NCBI RefSeq assembly: GCF_000013645.1
Contig: NC_007953.1
Coordinates: 1 to 64,000, forward strand
Direction: 5' to 3'
Length of the DNA stretch: 64,000 bases
DNA from: Paraburkholderia xenovorans LB400
GTDB taxonomy: Bacteria > Pseudomonadota > Gammaproteobacteria > Burkholderiales > Burkholderiaceae
Position numbers and translations under genes: made by a program. The notes under the pieces were generated by a model. It had not been told where the DNA came from and did no database searches. It saw nothing but the letters and a program-made list of their open reading frames with translations. Shown piece after piece: positions 26,297-35,137 of the stretch. Each line of letters opens with the position of its first letter. Position 1 is the first letter of the stretch.

Positions 26297-27263
26297 CGCG
26301 CTTCTCATTGCCGCCGTGGCTTTTGGCGCGAGTTCGAGCCGGGCGTTTGCCCAGGAGCTTGCGCTGTACACGGGGCCGTTGACCGGCGAGCACAGCCATT
26401 CATATTCCTGGTCGATCGACTATACAGAGGGATTCGGTCGTTACTTCGCCAGCAGTATCACGTGGCTCAACGAAGGGCATATCCCCGATCATCACCGCGA
26501 TGGTCCGGTGGTTCAGCTATGGGGCCGGCTGCCGTTGATGGAGCGGCGTTTCGTCGTGGCGCTCGGCGTCGGGCCGTATCGCTACTTCGACACGGAAGCC
26601 GCCACGCAGGGGGCGGGCTATTCGAATACGCACGGCTGGGGCGTGGTCTATAGCGCGCGTGCCAGCTGGTATTCGTCGCAGCGCTGGACGGCCAATCTGC
26701 AACTCAATCACGTGCAGGTGACGAACGGCGCTTCGACCACCGCGGTGATGTTCGGTGTCGGCTATCAGCTGGACGCGCCCGGCACGCCGGGCGCGCGCGA
26801 CTTTGCGCTGCCGCGCGCGAGCAAGGTCACGAACAACGAAATCACGCTGATGGCCGGCGCGACGATCCTGAACAGCCTCGAGTCGCAGACCTCGACGGCG
26901 CAGGCAATCGAATACCGGCGCGGACTGACGAACTATCTCGACGCGACGCTCGGCTATCTGCACGAAGGCAATGGCCTCTCCGCGCGGCGCGACGGCGCGA
27001 CCGCCCAGCTCTGGCTGACGCGGGCTTTCCTCAACGATCATCTCGCGCTCGGTGTCGGCGTGGGTGCTTATGCGGCGATCCATCATGGCGATTCGAGCGA
27101 CAACCGGGACACAGGCGACGGAATTCTGTCGGGACTCGTGTCGATATCGGCTTCGTATCGCATCACGCAGCACTGGTCGGCTCGTTTGACGTGGAATCGC
27201 GTGATGACGCGTTATAGCCGCGACACGGATGTGATTCTGGGCGGCGTAGGCTACCGGTTCTAG

Positions 27264-27562
27264 GAGCCGGCGCTTACGCGATCTTCGGTCCGGCATATCG
27301 GATGCGAATGCCGCAGATTGGGAACCGCGCACTCGCTCCAAAAAAAGCGCAGTGTCATGCAGCGGAGAAATATTCGGCGTTTCTCATTGCCGATTTCCGC
27401 GGCGTCATGAAGTTTCGGATCTCTCACGTTGAAATCCCCGCAAGACATGCATAAAGGATTGCGATTGCCAATAGCACGTGATCAGGATCTTCCGTTCAGC
27501 ATGAAATCGCCCCGTATTAAGTGAAATTACCGATGTTTTTCTAGCCAGACTCCATTCCTGAA
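27264..27562. other. Intergenic region between the broken outer-membrane gene and the IS481 element
   Basis: About 300 bp, AT-richer than average, no gene or strong hairpin recognised. Confidence 0.35.
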
Positions 27563-28561
27563 TTACCTGTCTGGTTGCGAGACCTCATTGGCGTAAACCA
27601 AGATTCGGTCTACTTTAGATAGAAGGTATTCCTGGTCTGCTGGGGGCTTGTAGAGCGGGTTGGCAAGGCATCCGTTCAGCTTGAGACGTTGGTCGACTTT
27701 GTCGATGGGTGAGCTTCCTTTAAGGACTCGCTGTCGTCGTCGATTGTAGGCACGGTTGAAGCTTTTCAACAAGACTTCAAGATCTGCATGGCCGGCAATG
27801 TTGATGCCAAGGACTTCGCTTGCGACGCGGCCGTTGAAGCGCTCGACCATGCCATTAGTTTGTGGCGTATAGGGTTTGGTTACGCGACGGGTGACTTTGA
27901 GTTTCGCGCAGGCGCGCTCGAAGTCATCAGCGGTGAAACAGGATCCGCGATCCGTCAGCACATGGGTGATGCGGAAGGGAAAGGCCTTTCGCGCTTGTGC
28001 CAGGAAGGCGATTGCATTGGTTGTATTTTCGGCGTCGTAAACGGCGAGGTGCACAAAGCGAGAGCAGCGATCGATGGCGACATAGAGGTAGCGCTTGCGC
28101 ACCTCGCCGTCAGCGGTGCGCAGCTTTGGCAAGTGTTTGACGTCGATATGGACGTAGCCGAGATCGTATTCCTTGAAGCGCCCCTGACCTTTCTCAGGAA
28201 GTGACGTCGGCTTTGGAGGGCGCCGGTTGAGGCCTTCAGATTTCAGCACGCGGTAGATGCTGTCGCGATTGAGATGCGGCAGGAAATGGCCCAGCACGAA
28301 GCCCAGGTCGTCAAGGGGGAAGCCCGTAGCACGCCGCACCGCACAGATGATGGCGCGTTCCTCCTCACTAGCACGCCATCGCAGGCGTTTGGGTCTGCTC
28401 GATCGGTCCTGGCATGCCTGCTCACCGCGCTTACGCCATTTGCGCACTGTCTCAGCGCTGATGCCGTAGCGCCTGGCGACGACGCTCGTTGGTTCCGTGG
28501 ATCGTGCGATTTCTGCTCGTACCACAGGGGTCGTTCGAGCCTGGGGATGGATTTGCATCAT
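27563..28561 (-). CDS. IS481-family transposase
   Basis: 332 aa. N-terminal helix-turn-helix (TSVVARRYGISAETVRKWRKRG), a second HTH-like region (RDSIYRVLKSEGLNRR), then the rve integrase core with DDE residues in YVHIDVKHLPKL, THVLTDRGSCFTADDF and PYTPQTNGMVERFNGRVASEVL. No frameshift is visible, so it may be active. Confidence 0.93.
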   Translation of the reverse strand: MMQIHPQARTTPVVRAEIARSTEPTSVVARRYGISAETVRKWRKRGEQACQDRSSRPKRLRWRASEEERAIICAVRRATGFPLDDLGFVLGHFLPHLNRDSIYRVLKSEGLNRRPPKPTSLPEKGQGRFKEYDLGYVHIDVKHLPKLRTADGEVRKRYLYVAIDRCSRFVHLAVYDAENTTNAIAFLAQARKAFPFRITHVLTDRGSCFTADDFERACAKLKVTRRVTKPYTPQTNGMVERFNGRVASEVLGINIAGHADLEVLLKSFNRAYNRRRQRVLKGSSPIDKVDQRLKLNGCLANPLYKPPADQEYLLSKVDRILVYANEVSQPDR

Positions 28562-28582
28562 GCCCGCACCTCATCAATCACA
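27568..28582 (-). mobile_element. IS481-family insertion sequence, about 1.0 kb, ends tentative
   Basis: Contains one IS481-type transposase. Both proposed ends start TGT when read inward (TGTCTGGTTGCGAG on the left, TGTGATTGATGAG on the right), giving a normal size of about 1015 bp, but the inverted repeats match only partly and no target duplication was found. The transposase stop codon would lie just outside the left end. The ends may have decayed or be placed slightly wrong. Confidence 0.5.
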
Positions 28583-28888
28583 GGTTGAAAGCACCACGCG
28601 TACTCGGCTACAGCCCATGCTACCTGATCCCAATGACGTTCCGCAACCAGACAATTACCCAGCACGGAGAGTCGCTAATGGCGCCCAGGCGTAGTGTGTT
28701 CCGCGCAGAGGCGGGTGATATTCTTGCGGTTTGCTGCATTGATACATGCGGACGCTGTGAGAACGCGCTTTCTTTCAATTGCAGGGCGCCTGACCAGCAA
28801 TACGTTGTTTCATGAAGCGGCGCGGTGCTGGGGGCTTCGGGCAAAAGGCGAAGACGCGGCAACAGCAACAGAAACGGGATCCAGGGTC
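28583..28888. other. Region upstream of the methyltransferase gene
   Basis: 306 bp between the IS481 element and the methyltransferase start. The methyltransferase frame is open from 28694, but the encoded residues before 28889 do not resemble the family. No other feature seen. Confidence 0.35.
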
Positions 28889-29749
28889 ATGAACGACAGG
28901 CAAGACATAGCGCCAGACAGCACAGCCGCGCGAGTCGCATTGTGGCGTGCTCTGCACGTCGAGCTCGACCCGCCGCCACACGTGATGGAGGACGAAATCG
29001 GCCTTCAACTGCTCGCTCCGGGCGAAGATTGGCGCCATCGCGGCGACATGGACCCGCGGTTCACGCGTCCCTTCCGGGCGTCCATCGTGGCGCGCGCGCG
29101 CTTCGTTGAAGACCTGGTCGTGGAGCAGGCCGGCCGCGGACTTACGCAGTATGTCATTCTCGGCGCCGGCCTTGACAGCTTCGCACAACGCAGGCCGGAG
29201 ATCGCATCCCGTCTCCGGGTGTTCGAGATCGACCGTCCGGGTCCGCAGGCATGGAAGCGTCAGCGTCTGGTCGAGCTGGGTTTCGGCATGCCGGACTGGC
29301 TGCGTTTCGTGCCGGTCGATTTCGGGGCCGGACAGGGCTGGCGCGGCGGGCTCGCAACCGCTGGCTTCGACGACAGCAAGCCGGCCATCGTCGTTTCCAC
29401 CGGCCTCAGCATGTATCTCACGCGGGATGCGAACGCGGCCACGCTGCGCGAGGTCGCGGCGCTTGCCCCGGGATCGACGCTTGCCATGACCTTCCTGCTC
29501 CCGCTGGAGAGGGCGGACCCCGAACTGCGTCCCGCGCTGGAAATGGCGGAGAAGGGCGCGCGAGCGGGCGGCACACCTTTCCTGAGCTTCTTCACGCCGG
29601 CGGAGTTGGTGGCGCTTGCCCACCAATCCGGCTTTGGAGAAGCACGGCACGTGTCGGCTGCCGATCTCACCCGGCGCTACTTCGCGGACAGGACAGATGG
29701 TCTGCGTCCGCCGAACAATGCGGAGGAGCTGCTGGTGGCGAAGACCTGA
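28889..29749 (+). CDS. Class I SAM-dependent methyltransferase (LCMT/TIGR00027 family)
   Basis: 286 aa enzyme of the leucine carboxyl methyltransferase-like family common in actinobacteria and Burkholderiales. The AdoMet site is YVILGAGLDSFAQRR (about residues 91-105), followed by the acidic FEIDRPGPQAWKRQRL segment and VVSTGLSMYLTRDA. Start set at ATG 28889 with AGGG upstream. Members act as O-methyltransferases on polyketides or other small acids; the substrate here is unknown. It stands alone between an IS and the DUF899 group. Confidence 0.85.
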   Translation: MNDRQDIAPDSTAARVALWRALHVELDPPPHVMEDEIGLQLLAPGEDWRHRGDMDPRFTRPFRASIVARARFVEDLVVEQAGRGLTQYVILGAGLDSFAQRRPEIASRLRVFEIDRPGPQAWKRQRLVELGFGMPDWLRFVPVDFGAGQGWRGGLATAGFDDSKPAIVVSTGLSMYLTRDANAATLREVAALAPGSTLAMTFLLPLERADPELRPALEMAEKGARAGGTPFLSFFTPAELVALAHQSGFGEARHVSAADLTRRYFADRTDGLRPPNNAEELLVAKT

Positions 29750-29929
29750 CTGCCGGAACAGGCCGTACCTGCCCGAGCGGTCGTTCCCGGGCGGCCCGGT
29801 TGCTCATAGCTTGCGGAGATTGTTCTTCATCGGAAAGAATTTGAGGGCGGCAATCACCGGGCCTCGCGCGCCGCCAAAAGCAGCGATGTCACGGGTGCCG
29901 TCCCACGCGCGTGTCGCCTGTCCGCCGAC

Positions 29930-29979
29930 CGCCTGCCGATAGCGCCCACCCGCCTGCCGATAGCGCCACCCGCCTGCCG
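29930..29979 (+). repeat. Short tandem repeat, about 20-bp unit, 2.5 copies
   Basis: Units 29930-29950 and 29951-29970 (CGCCTGCCGATAGCGCCACC, the first with one extra C) and a partial copy CGCCTGCCG at 29971-29979. It lies in the 257-bp gap after the methyltransferase gene, near the end of the convergent DUF899 gene. No coding function. Confidence 0.75.
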
Positions 29980-30006
29980 CCGAACGAACGGTGCTCACGG
30001 GCAGCC

Positions 30007-30768
30007 TCATCGTCCGTCGTACTCGTCGTGGCGTCGCCACCAGATGCCCGATTCGTTGCGTCCTTTGGGCGCGCGGTCCAGCCACTGGTACATGCCCCAC
30101 AGCGCGTCCACCCCGCGCGCGTAGGCGGAATAGGTGTGATAGACGACGCCTTCCTCCAGCGCGAACGCGCTCACGCCCGGCCGCTCGCGCGAGTAGGTGG
30201 CCGCATCGGTGCCGGACATGGCCGCGAATTCGACGACGGGCTGCGGTGCCGGTGTCGTGTCCATCGCATGGCCGCCGCGTTCGTAGTTGTATTCGATGTC
30301 GCCGTTGCGCTGTTGCTCGTCGGTGAAGGAGACATTGAAGTCGAAGTTGAAGTCGCCGACCGACGACGCCCAGGGAAACGTCCATCCCATCCGCCGCTTG
30401 TACGCCAGCAGTTTCGCGAGCGGCGCGCGCGACACCGCCCATAGCATGACGTCGTGGTTCGCCAGGTGGACGGCGAAACCGTCGAAGCCGTCCGCGATCG
30501 CCGAACACGACGGGCACCCCGCCTGAAAGTCCGGCCCGAACATGAAGTGATAGATGAGCAGTTGCGAGCGTCCCTTGAAGAGGCCGGCCAGCGACGCGTC
30601 GCCTTCATCGGTTTCGAACCGGTAGGTCTGGTCGACCTGAACCCACGGCAACGCCTGACGTTGCCGCGCCAGTTCGTCGCCGCGCCGGGTCCATTCCTTT
30701 TCTGCCTTGAGTAACTCGCGCCGCGCAGCCAGCCACTGTTCGCGCGTTCCGGTCAGGTGGGTCGTCAT
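30007..30768 (-). CDS. DUF899 family thioredoxin-fold protein
   Basis: 253 aa protein of the DUF899 family, annotated in general as predicted dithiol-disulfide oxidoreductases. Recognised by REQWLAARRELLKAEKEWTRRGDELARQRQALPWV at the N-terminus, LLIYHFMFGPDFQAGCPSCSAIADGFDG with a CPSC motif, and WWRRHDEY at the C-terminus. Cytoplasmic, with no signal peptide. Divergent from the HTH gene; the two start codons are about 135 bp apart, so shared regulation is likely. Confidence 0.88.
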   Translation of the reverse strand: MTTHLTGTREQWLAARRELLKAEKEWTRRGDELARQRQALPWVQVDQTYRFETDEGDASLAGLFKGRSQLLIYHFMFGPDFQAGCPSCSAIADGFDGFAVHLANHDVMLWAVSRAPLAKLLAYKRRMGWTFPWASSVGDFNFDFNVSFTDEQQRNGDIEYNYERGGHAMDTTPAPQPVVEFAAMSGTDAATYSRERPGVSAFALEEGVVYHTYSAYARGVDALWGMYQWLDRAPKGRNESGIWWRRHDEYDGR

Positions 30769-30903
30769 GCGTTCCTCCGTCGGTTGTACTGCGCCGCCCG
30801 GCGGTGGCCGAAGCGACGTCGTGTACGGGTTGATGGTCGTGCTAGATTAGTACCGGGCTTCGCACGGACGGGAGTGACAAGCGTGGCGGGATCTGGCTTA
30901 CCC

Positions 30904-32124
30904 ATGGACTCGCTGATCACGGCCGCGGCGCGTGCGCTCGCGGCGGGTGATCCGCTCGGCGCACTGGATCGCATCGCGCTGCGCGACGACGCGCCCGCGC
31001 TCGCGCTTCGCGGTATTGCGATGGCACAGCTCGGGGATCTCGTGCGCGCGAAGGCGCTCGTGCGAAGCGCGGCGCGCGCGTTCGGTGCAGACGGTGCTGT
31101 GGCCCGCGCGAGATGTATCGTCGCCGAGGCGGAGATCGCGCTCGCGTCGCGCGAGCTGGGCTGGCCCGCGAAGGCGCTCGACGCCGCGCGGGCGACGCTC
31201 GAAGCGCACGGCGACCGCCTGAACGCCGCGCATGCGCGGTATCTGGAGGTTCGGCGCCTCGCGCTGGTCAATCGTCTCCGCGAGGCCGAGCAAACGCTTG
31301 CCGGGCTCGCGCCCGCGCTGCTGCCGCCCGCGCTGAGGGCGGTCCATGAACTGGCTGTCGCGGAACTCGCATTGCGCCGCCTGCGGACGAAGGCGGCCCG
31401 CACGGCGCTCGCCCGGGCCGCGCGCGCCGCGCGCCGCGCGGGCATCCCGGCGCTGACGGCGGAGGTCGAGCACGCATCGCTCGTGCTGAGTACGCCGGCG
31501 GCGCGTCTGATTGCGCACGGCGAGGAAAGGCTCCTGCTGCTCGACGAGGTGGAGGCGTTGCTGGCGTCGAGGGGGCTCGTCGTGGATGCGTGCCGTCATG
31601 CCGTGCGTGACGCGGATACGGTGATTTCTCTCGCCAGCCGTCCGGTGCTGTTCGCGCTGGCCCGTGCACTGGGTGAAGCGTGGCCCGACGACGTGCCGCG
31701 AGACACCCTCGTCGCGCGGGCTTTCCGGGCCAGGCGCGCCGACGAATCGTATCGCGCGCGCTTGCGGGTCGAAATCGGGCGGCTTCGCGCTGAACTCGGA
31801 ACGCTAGCGGGCGTAAGCGCGACGAGGCGCGGATTTGCGCTGACGCCGCGCGGGCCAGCCGAGGTTGTCGTGCTGGCGCCTCTCGTGGAAGGGGAGCATG
31901 CACAGGTGCTCGCCTTCCTTGCCGACGGCGAGTCGTGGTCGAGTTCCGCGCTCGCGCTGGTGCTCGGCGCGAGCCAGCGCACCGTGCAACGCGCACTCGA
32001 CTCGCTGGCGACAGCGGGCAAGGTGCAGTCGTTCGGCCGCGGACGAGCGCGTCGTTGGATCACTCCCCCGGTACCGGGATTCGCGACGACCTTGTTACTC
32101 CCCACTTTCCTATCCGACGATTAG
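30904..32124 (+). CDS. Helix-turn-helix protein with helical repeat N-terminus, probable regulator
   Basis: 406 aa, strongly Ala/Arg rich. Residues about 1-190 look like stacked helices of TPR type (ALALRGIAMAQLGDLVRAKALVRSAARAFG). The C-terminal 60 residues form a winged helix (ESWSSSALALVLGASQRTVQRALDSLATAGKVQSFGRGRARRW), so DNA binding is likely. Such proteins are commonly seen next to DUF899 and beta-propeller genes, as here. ATG at 30904 is chosen; the frame is open further upstream into the DUF899 start. The downstream beta-propeller gene follows after 9 bp, so they form an operon. Effector unknown. Confidence 0.72.
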   Translation: MDSLITAAARALAAGDPLGALDRIALRDDAPALALRGIAMAQLGDLVRAKALVRSAARAFGADGAVARARCIVAEAEIALASRELGWPAKALDAARATLEAHGDRLNAAHARYLEVRRLALVNRLREAEQTLAGLAPALLPPALRAVHELAVAELALRRLRTKAARTALARAARAARRAGIPALTAEVEHASLVLSTPAARLIAHGEERLLLLDEVEALLASRGLVVDACRHAVRDADTVISLASRPVLFALARALGEAWPDDVPRDTLVARAFRARRADESYRARLRVEIGRLRAELGTLAGVSATRRGFALTPRGPAEVVVLAPLVEGEHAQVLAFLADGESWSSSALALVLGASQRTVQRALDSLATAGKVQSFGRGRARRWITPPVPGFATTLLLPTFLSDD

Positions 32125-32133
32125 GATGGCGAC

Positions 32134-32820
32134 ATGAATCGATCAGCGGCCACAATCATCCGTGAATATGGACCCTTTCCGGGTGTCGATAAAGTGCATG
32201 GGGTCACCTACGACGGTCAGCAAGTCTGGATTGCGGGCGGAGACCGGCTGAACGCAATCGATCCGGCAAGCGGCGAGACGCTGCGTTCAATCGAGCTTGC
32301 CGCTGATGCGGGAACGGCCTTCGACGGCAAGCACCTGTTTCAGATCGGCGGCGGCCGCATCCAGAAGATCGATCCAAACACCGGCCGTGTGCTCGCCACG
32401 ATTCCGGCGCCTGGCGGGGGCGGCGATTCAGGCCTCACATGGGCCGAAGGGACACTCTGGGTGGGGCAATATCCGGCGCGGAAGATCTATCAGATCGACC
32501 CGGAAACAGGCGCGATTCTTCGCACTATCGAGTCCAATCGCTTCGTCACCGGAGTGACCTGGGCTGACGGAGAACTATGGCACGGCACCTGGGAAGACGG
32601 CGCGAGCGAATTGAGGCGCGTCGATCCTCGAACGGGCGAAGTGCTGGAGAGCATCGGGATGCCGGTGGGAGCAGGCGTGTCGGGGCTCGAGTCCGATGGC
32701 GGTGATGGCTTCTTCTGCGGGGGCGGGGATAGCGGCAAGGTGAGAGCTGTCCGGCGGCCAACGGGAGAACATGCGCACAGCAGCGGCTCCGGAATTCCTG
32801 TCGATTCGGCGAGCGACTGA
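32134..32820 (+). CDS. YncE/Vgb-like beta-propeller protein
   Basis: 228 aa. Repeated blades of about 40 residues are visible: VHGVTYDGQQVWIAGGDRLNAIDPASGE, LFQIGGGRIQKIDPNTGRVLATIPAPGGG, GLTWAEGTLWVGQYPARKIYQIDPETG, GVTWADGELWHGTWEDG. This is the lactonase/YncE-like beta-propeller pattern. No signal peptide is seen, so it should be cytoplasmic. AGGATGG precedes the ATG, and it is co-transcribed with the HTH gene. The role may be to sense or bind a ligand for the regulator, but that is inference. Confidence 0.8.
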   Translation: MNRSAATIIREYGPFPGVDKVHGVTYDGQQVWIAGGDRLNAIDPASGETLRSIELAADAGTAFDGKHLFQIGGGRIQKIDPNTGRVLATIPAPGGGGDSGLTWAEGTLWVGQYPARKIYQIDPETGAILRTIESNRFVTGVTWADGELWHGTWEDGASELRRVDPRTGEVLESIGMPVGAGVSGLESDGGDGFFCGGGDSGKVRAVRRPTGEHAHSSGSGIPVDSASD

Positions 32821-33415
32821 TCGGCCTTGTCCAACGTCGAGCGTTGCCGTGCCGGCGGCGACGGACCCACCGCGTGCCGGTCATGTCCACGGCCGCCCCG
32901 GCCGGTTCGGAAAATCCCGACGGGCCGTTGAAGGGCATGCGTCAGCGCCGTGCAGCGGGATGTTCTTTGCCCGGAACGCGAATCGCGTTGCTGCCGGGAA
33001 CAGGAAACCGAACGTGTCGTGGAACGGGCAGCCGAAGCCAACTAGCGTCCTATAGCGGCACGGATCGGTCAATAGAGAGCTGTGCCCTGTTGATCAATAG
33101 CAACGGCCGTCCGATACTCGGAGCATCGTCCCTTTGCTTACAGGATCATGGCCACGCGGACTATGGGAGCAGACCGATTCGCCGCCACTCTTTCCTGGCT
33201 CGAGCGCGGGGCCGTTCGTGGTGTCAGATGGGACCGTCGGATTCCGGCAGATCGCATCTCGCGAAATCCGGTGGCAGAGAAAGCCAAGGTGAGCGTCGCC
33301 GCGAACGGAGCGCCTTCCGCTCAGGAGCGCGCGGCAATCGGGCTCGTGCGTGAGCTTGCCGGAAGATACCGCGAAACGGCGGACGCAGCAAGCACGGGAC
33401 CGAGGTGGCCCTGAA
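32821..33415. other. Region without a confident gene
   Basis: About 600 bp with several overlapping open frames on both strands, none recognised. The best candidate is an 88-codon frame at 33148-33414 (+), beginning MATRTMGADRFAATLSWLER and ending one base before the next gene; its start codon has CAGGA too close (3 bp) for a good ribosome site. It may be a short real gene of the following operon or a decayed stretch. Confidence 0.3.
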
Positions 33416-34015
33416 ATGGCGCGCACCGATCTGGCCGTACTCGCAGGCGTGGCGATTCTCGCGCTGGCCTGTCTGGTCGTGTGCAGTATGTATGTGTACT
33501 GGAGCAGTGACAGATACCGTGACCGACAGCGGCGACTCGAGCCGCAAGCAACCGGTACTCCGACTCGGGCCCGGGCGACCGGGCGGAATGACGCACGGTT
33601 TTCGGGAGTTGGGGCGACCATGGGCACGCAACTGAGCCATCGCTGCAAAACCTCGCTGTATCGGGCCGTACTTGGCGGCGCGCGCCACGAAAGCATTGCG
33701 TTTCTGATGGCGGACAGCCGCGACGATGCGCGAACGCGCGCGATCAGCGCGGTGGCTGCTATCCATGGCATCGCGCCGCGTGATGTGCCACTCTGCAAAC
33801 TGGCCTCATTCCGCGAGCTGATCGACATCGGCGTTAGCGAAGACGAGGAATTGCGCATATTTGAAATGGCCTGGAAGGGCATGGATGTCAGTGGATGGGC
33901 CGAACATCCGTTGTTCCTGACCGACGATCCTTCGTTGCTGGGCAAGTGGGCCGAACTATATGCGGATCTCGCCCGGCAGCTGGCTACGAGCGCGATCGAC
34001 CGGGCGCGCGGCTGA
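33416..34015 (+). CDS. Hypothetical single-pass membrane protein
   Basis: 199 aa. One N-terminal membrane segment (residues about 5-27, LAVLAGVAILALACLVVCSMYVYW), then a basic linker (30-65) and a soluble domain (about 70-195) with the acidic segment DIGVSEDEELRIFEMAWKGMDV. GAGGTGG lies about 8 bp before the ATG. No family recognised. The topology suggests an inner-membrane protein with a cytoplasmic or periplasmic C-terminal domain. It converges with rcoM, with 217 bp between them. Confidence 0.55.
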   Translation: MARTDLAVLAGVAILALACLVVCSMYVYWSSDRYRDRQRRLEPQATGTPTRARATGRNDARFSGVGATMGTQLSHRCKTSLYRAVLGGARHESIAFLMADSRDDARTRAISAVAAIHGIAPRDVPLCKLASFRELIDIGVSEDEELRIFEMAWKGMDVSGWAEHPLFLTDDPSLLGKWAELYADLARQLATSAIDRARG

Positions 34016-34232
34016 CAGCCCGCGCAGGGCGTCGGGATACATCACGACGGCGCGGATTCGGTGCGAATTCGGTGCGGCGTTGCGGGCGGAAATGCGTTCA
34101 ACGGAAGGCGCGGTGACCAGACCGAAAATTAAAAAATGGCAGAGGCTTGGGCACGGGACTCCGTCACCTTCCCGGTGAAGCAATGTAACGAAATTACATG
34201 ACGTTCCGATGCAATGTCACGCGGGTTTCAGC

Positions 34233-35036
34233 TCAGACCACACCGAGCAGTTCCTTCAATTGCGCAGTTCTCGAGCGGCTGACCGGTACCTGGGTTTGTT
34301 CCGCGTCGTCCATGACGAGATTGACGCTCTCGTCCAGTTTGACCAGTTCGACCGCGTACGGAAGGCTCACGATATGGCTGCGATGAACCCGCAGATAGAC
34401 GCTGCTATCGAGGCGCAGTTCGAGGTCGGCCAGCGAAAGATTGGAGAGGTAGCGCTCGTCTTTCGTGACGATCGTCGTGTAGTGGCCGTCGCCCTGAAAG
34501 CGCACAATGTCCTTCAGATCGATCAGGATCACGCGGCTCTTCCGGTACACGGGGATCTTGAAGAGACGGCGCGGCGCCGGCACGCTGGCGCCTGCCGGCT
34601 GGCTGGACGGTTCGGTGGTCAGATCGGTCACGTCGTAAAAGATCATGCAGCTGCCGCAGGTGCCCGCCGCGCCAGTCATTTTCGACACCTTGATCATCAG
34701 GATGCGGTCCGGGATGTTGATCATCATCGCCACCGGCGGCGGCGATCTGACAGGGCAGCCACCCGCGTCCCTGGACTGCAGCAGAAAACGCAGCTTGTCG
34801 CGGCTTTTCTCCGGATGCAGTTGCACCACGTCGATCCCGAACAGATGATCCTGCGCCACGCCGAGCGATTGCTCGCCGGCCGGCCCGAGAATGTGCAGCG
34901 CGACGTCGTTGAATGCGCTTACGTGGCCCTGCGGGTCCAGCCAGACGATCCCCGGGTTGAACTGTTCGAGCTTGTGCTGGAACGTCTCTGCACGGCGCTC
35001 GGAAGCCGTCGCGGCGGCGGATTCTGACGATTTCAT
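34233..35036 (-). CDS. rcoM: RcoM, CO-sensing PAS-heme / LytTR transcriptional activator
   Basis: 267 aa single-component regulator. The PAS domain (about 15-135) keeps the heme residues known for Paraburkholderia xenovorans RcoM at identical positions: His74 (QLHPEK), Cys94 (AGGCPV, Fe(III) ligand) and Met104 (PVAMMI, Fe(II) ligand displaced by CO). The LytTR DNA-binding domain occupies about 160-265 (FKIPVYRKSRVILIDLKDIVRFQGDGHYTTI to the end). Length and sequence match the RcoM family closely. It is divergent from the coxMSL operon, its known target type; 430 bp separate the starts and hold candidate LytTR sites. It should activate CO oxidation genes when reduced heme binds CO under low-oxygen conditions. 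Confidence 0.95.
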   Translation of the reverse strand: MKSSESAAATASERRAETFQHKLEQFNPGIVWLDPQGHVSAFNDVALHILGPAGEQSLGVAQDHLFGIDVVQLHPEKSRDKLRFLLQSRDAGGCPVRSPPPVAMMINIPDRILMIKVSKMTGAAGTCGSCMIFYDVTDLTTEPSSQPAGASVPAPRRLFKIPVYRKSRVILIDLKDIVRFQGDGHYTTIVTKDERYLSNLSLADLELRLDSSVYLRVHRSHIVSLPYAVELVKLDESVNLVMDDAEQTQVPVSRSRTAQLKELLGVV

Positions 35037-35137
35037 GCGAGGTCTCCTGGGCTCATGGGGCCGTCCACGCTGTCAGCCGATTTGTCTTTCGCTGCATAGT
35101 CTTCCTGTCGATTTTCGCGCAAATTTCCGGGTCATTC

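Larger units (their letters stand above)
24794..27263 (+). pseudogene. Outer-membrane beta-barrel protein gene interrupted by an IS5-family element
   Basis: The 5' end ATG AAG GTT ACC TA is at 24794-24807 and the rest is at 26297-27263. Removing the element and one TACCTA copy joins them in frame and restores a perfect signal peptide, MKVTYALLIAAVAFGASSSRAFA followed by QEL, and a 326 aa protein. The mature part is rich in alternating beta strands, ends in Phe (VGYRF) and appears as two similar halves (...TTAVMFGVGYQL and ...TDVILGGVGYRF). Without the element removed, only a GTG at 26316 could start translation, giving a product with a broken signal peptide. Function of the intact protein is unknown. 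Confidence 0.88.

Noticed and set aside
27568..28582. Target-site duplication for the IS481 element
   Set aside because: Flanking bases (AATTACC and GGTTGA) do not match, so no duplication is claimed.
30757..30903. Longer start for the HTH protein
   Set aside because: The upstream codons overlap the DUF899 start and encode Arg-rich, non-family sequence.
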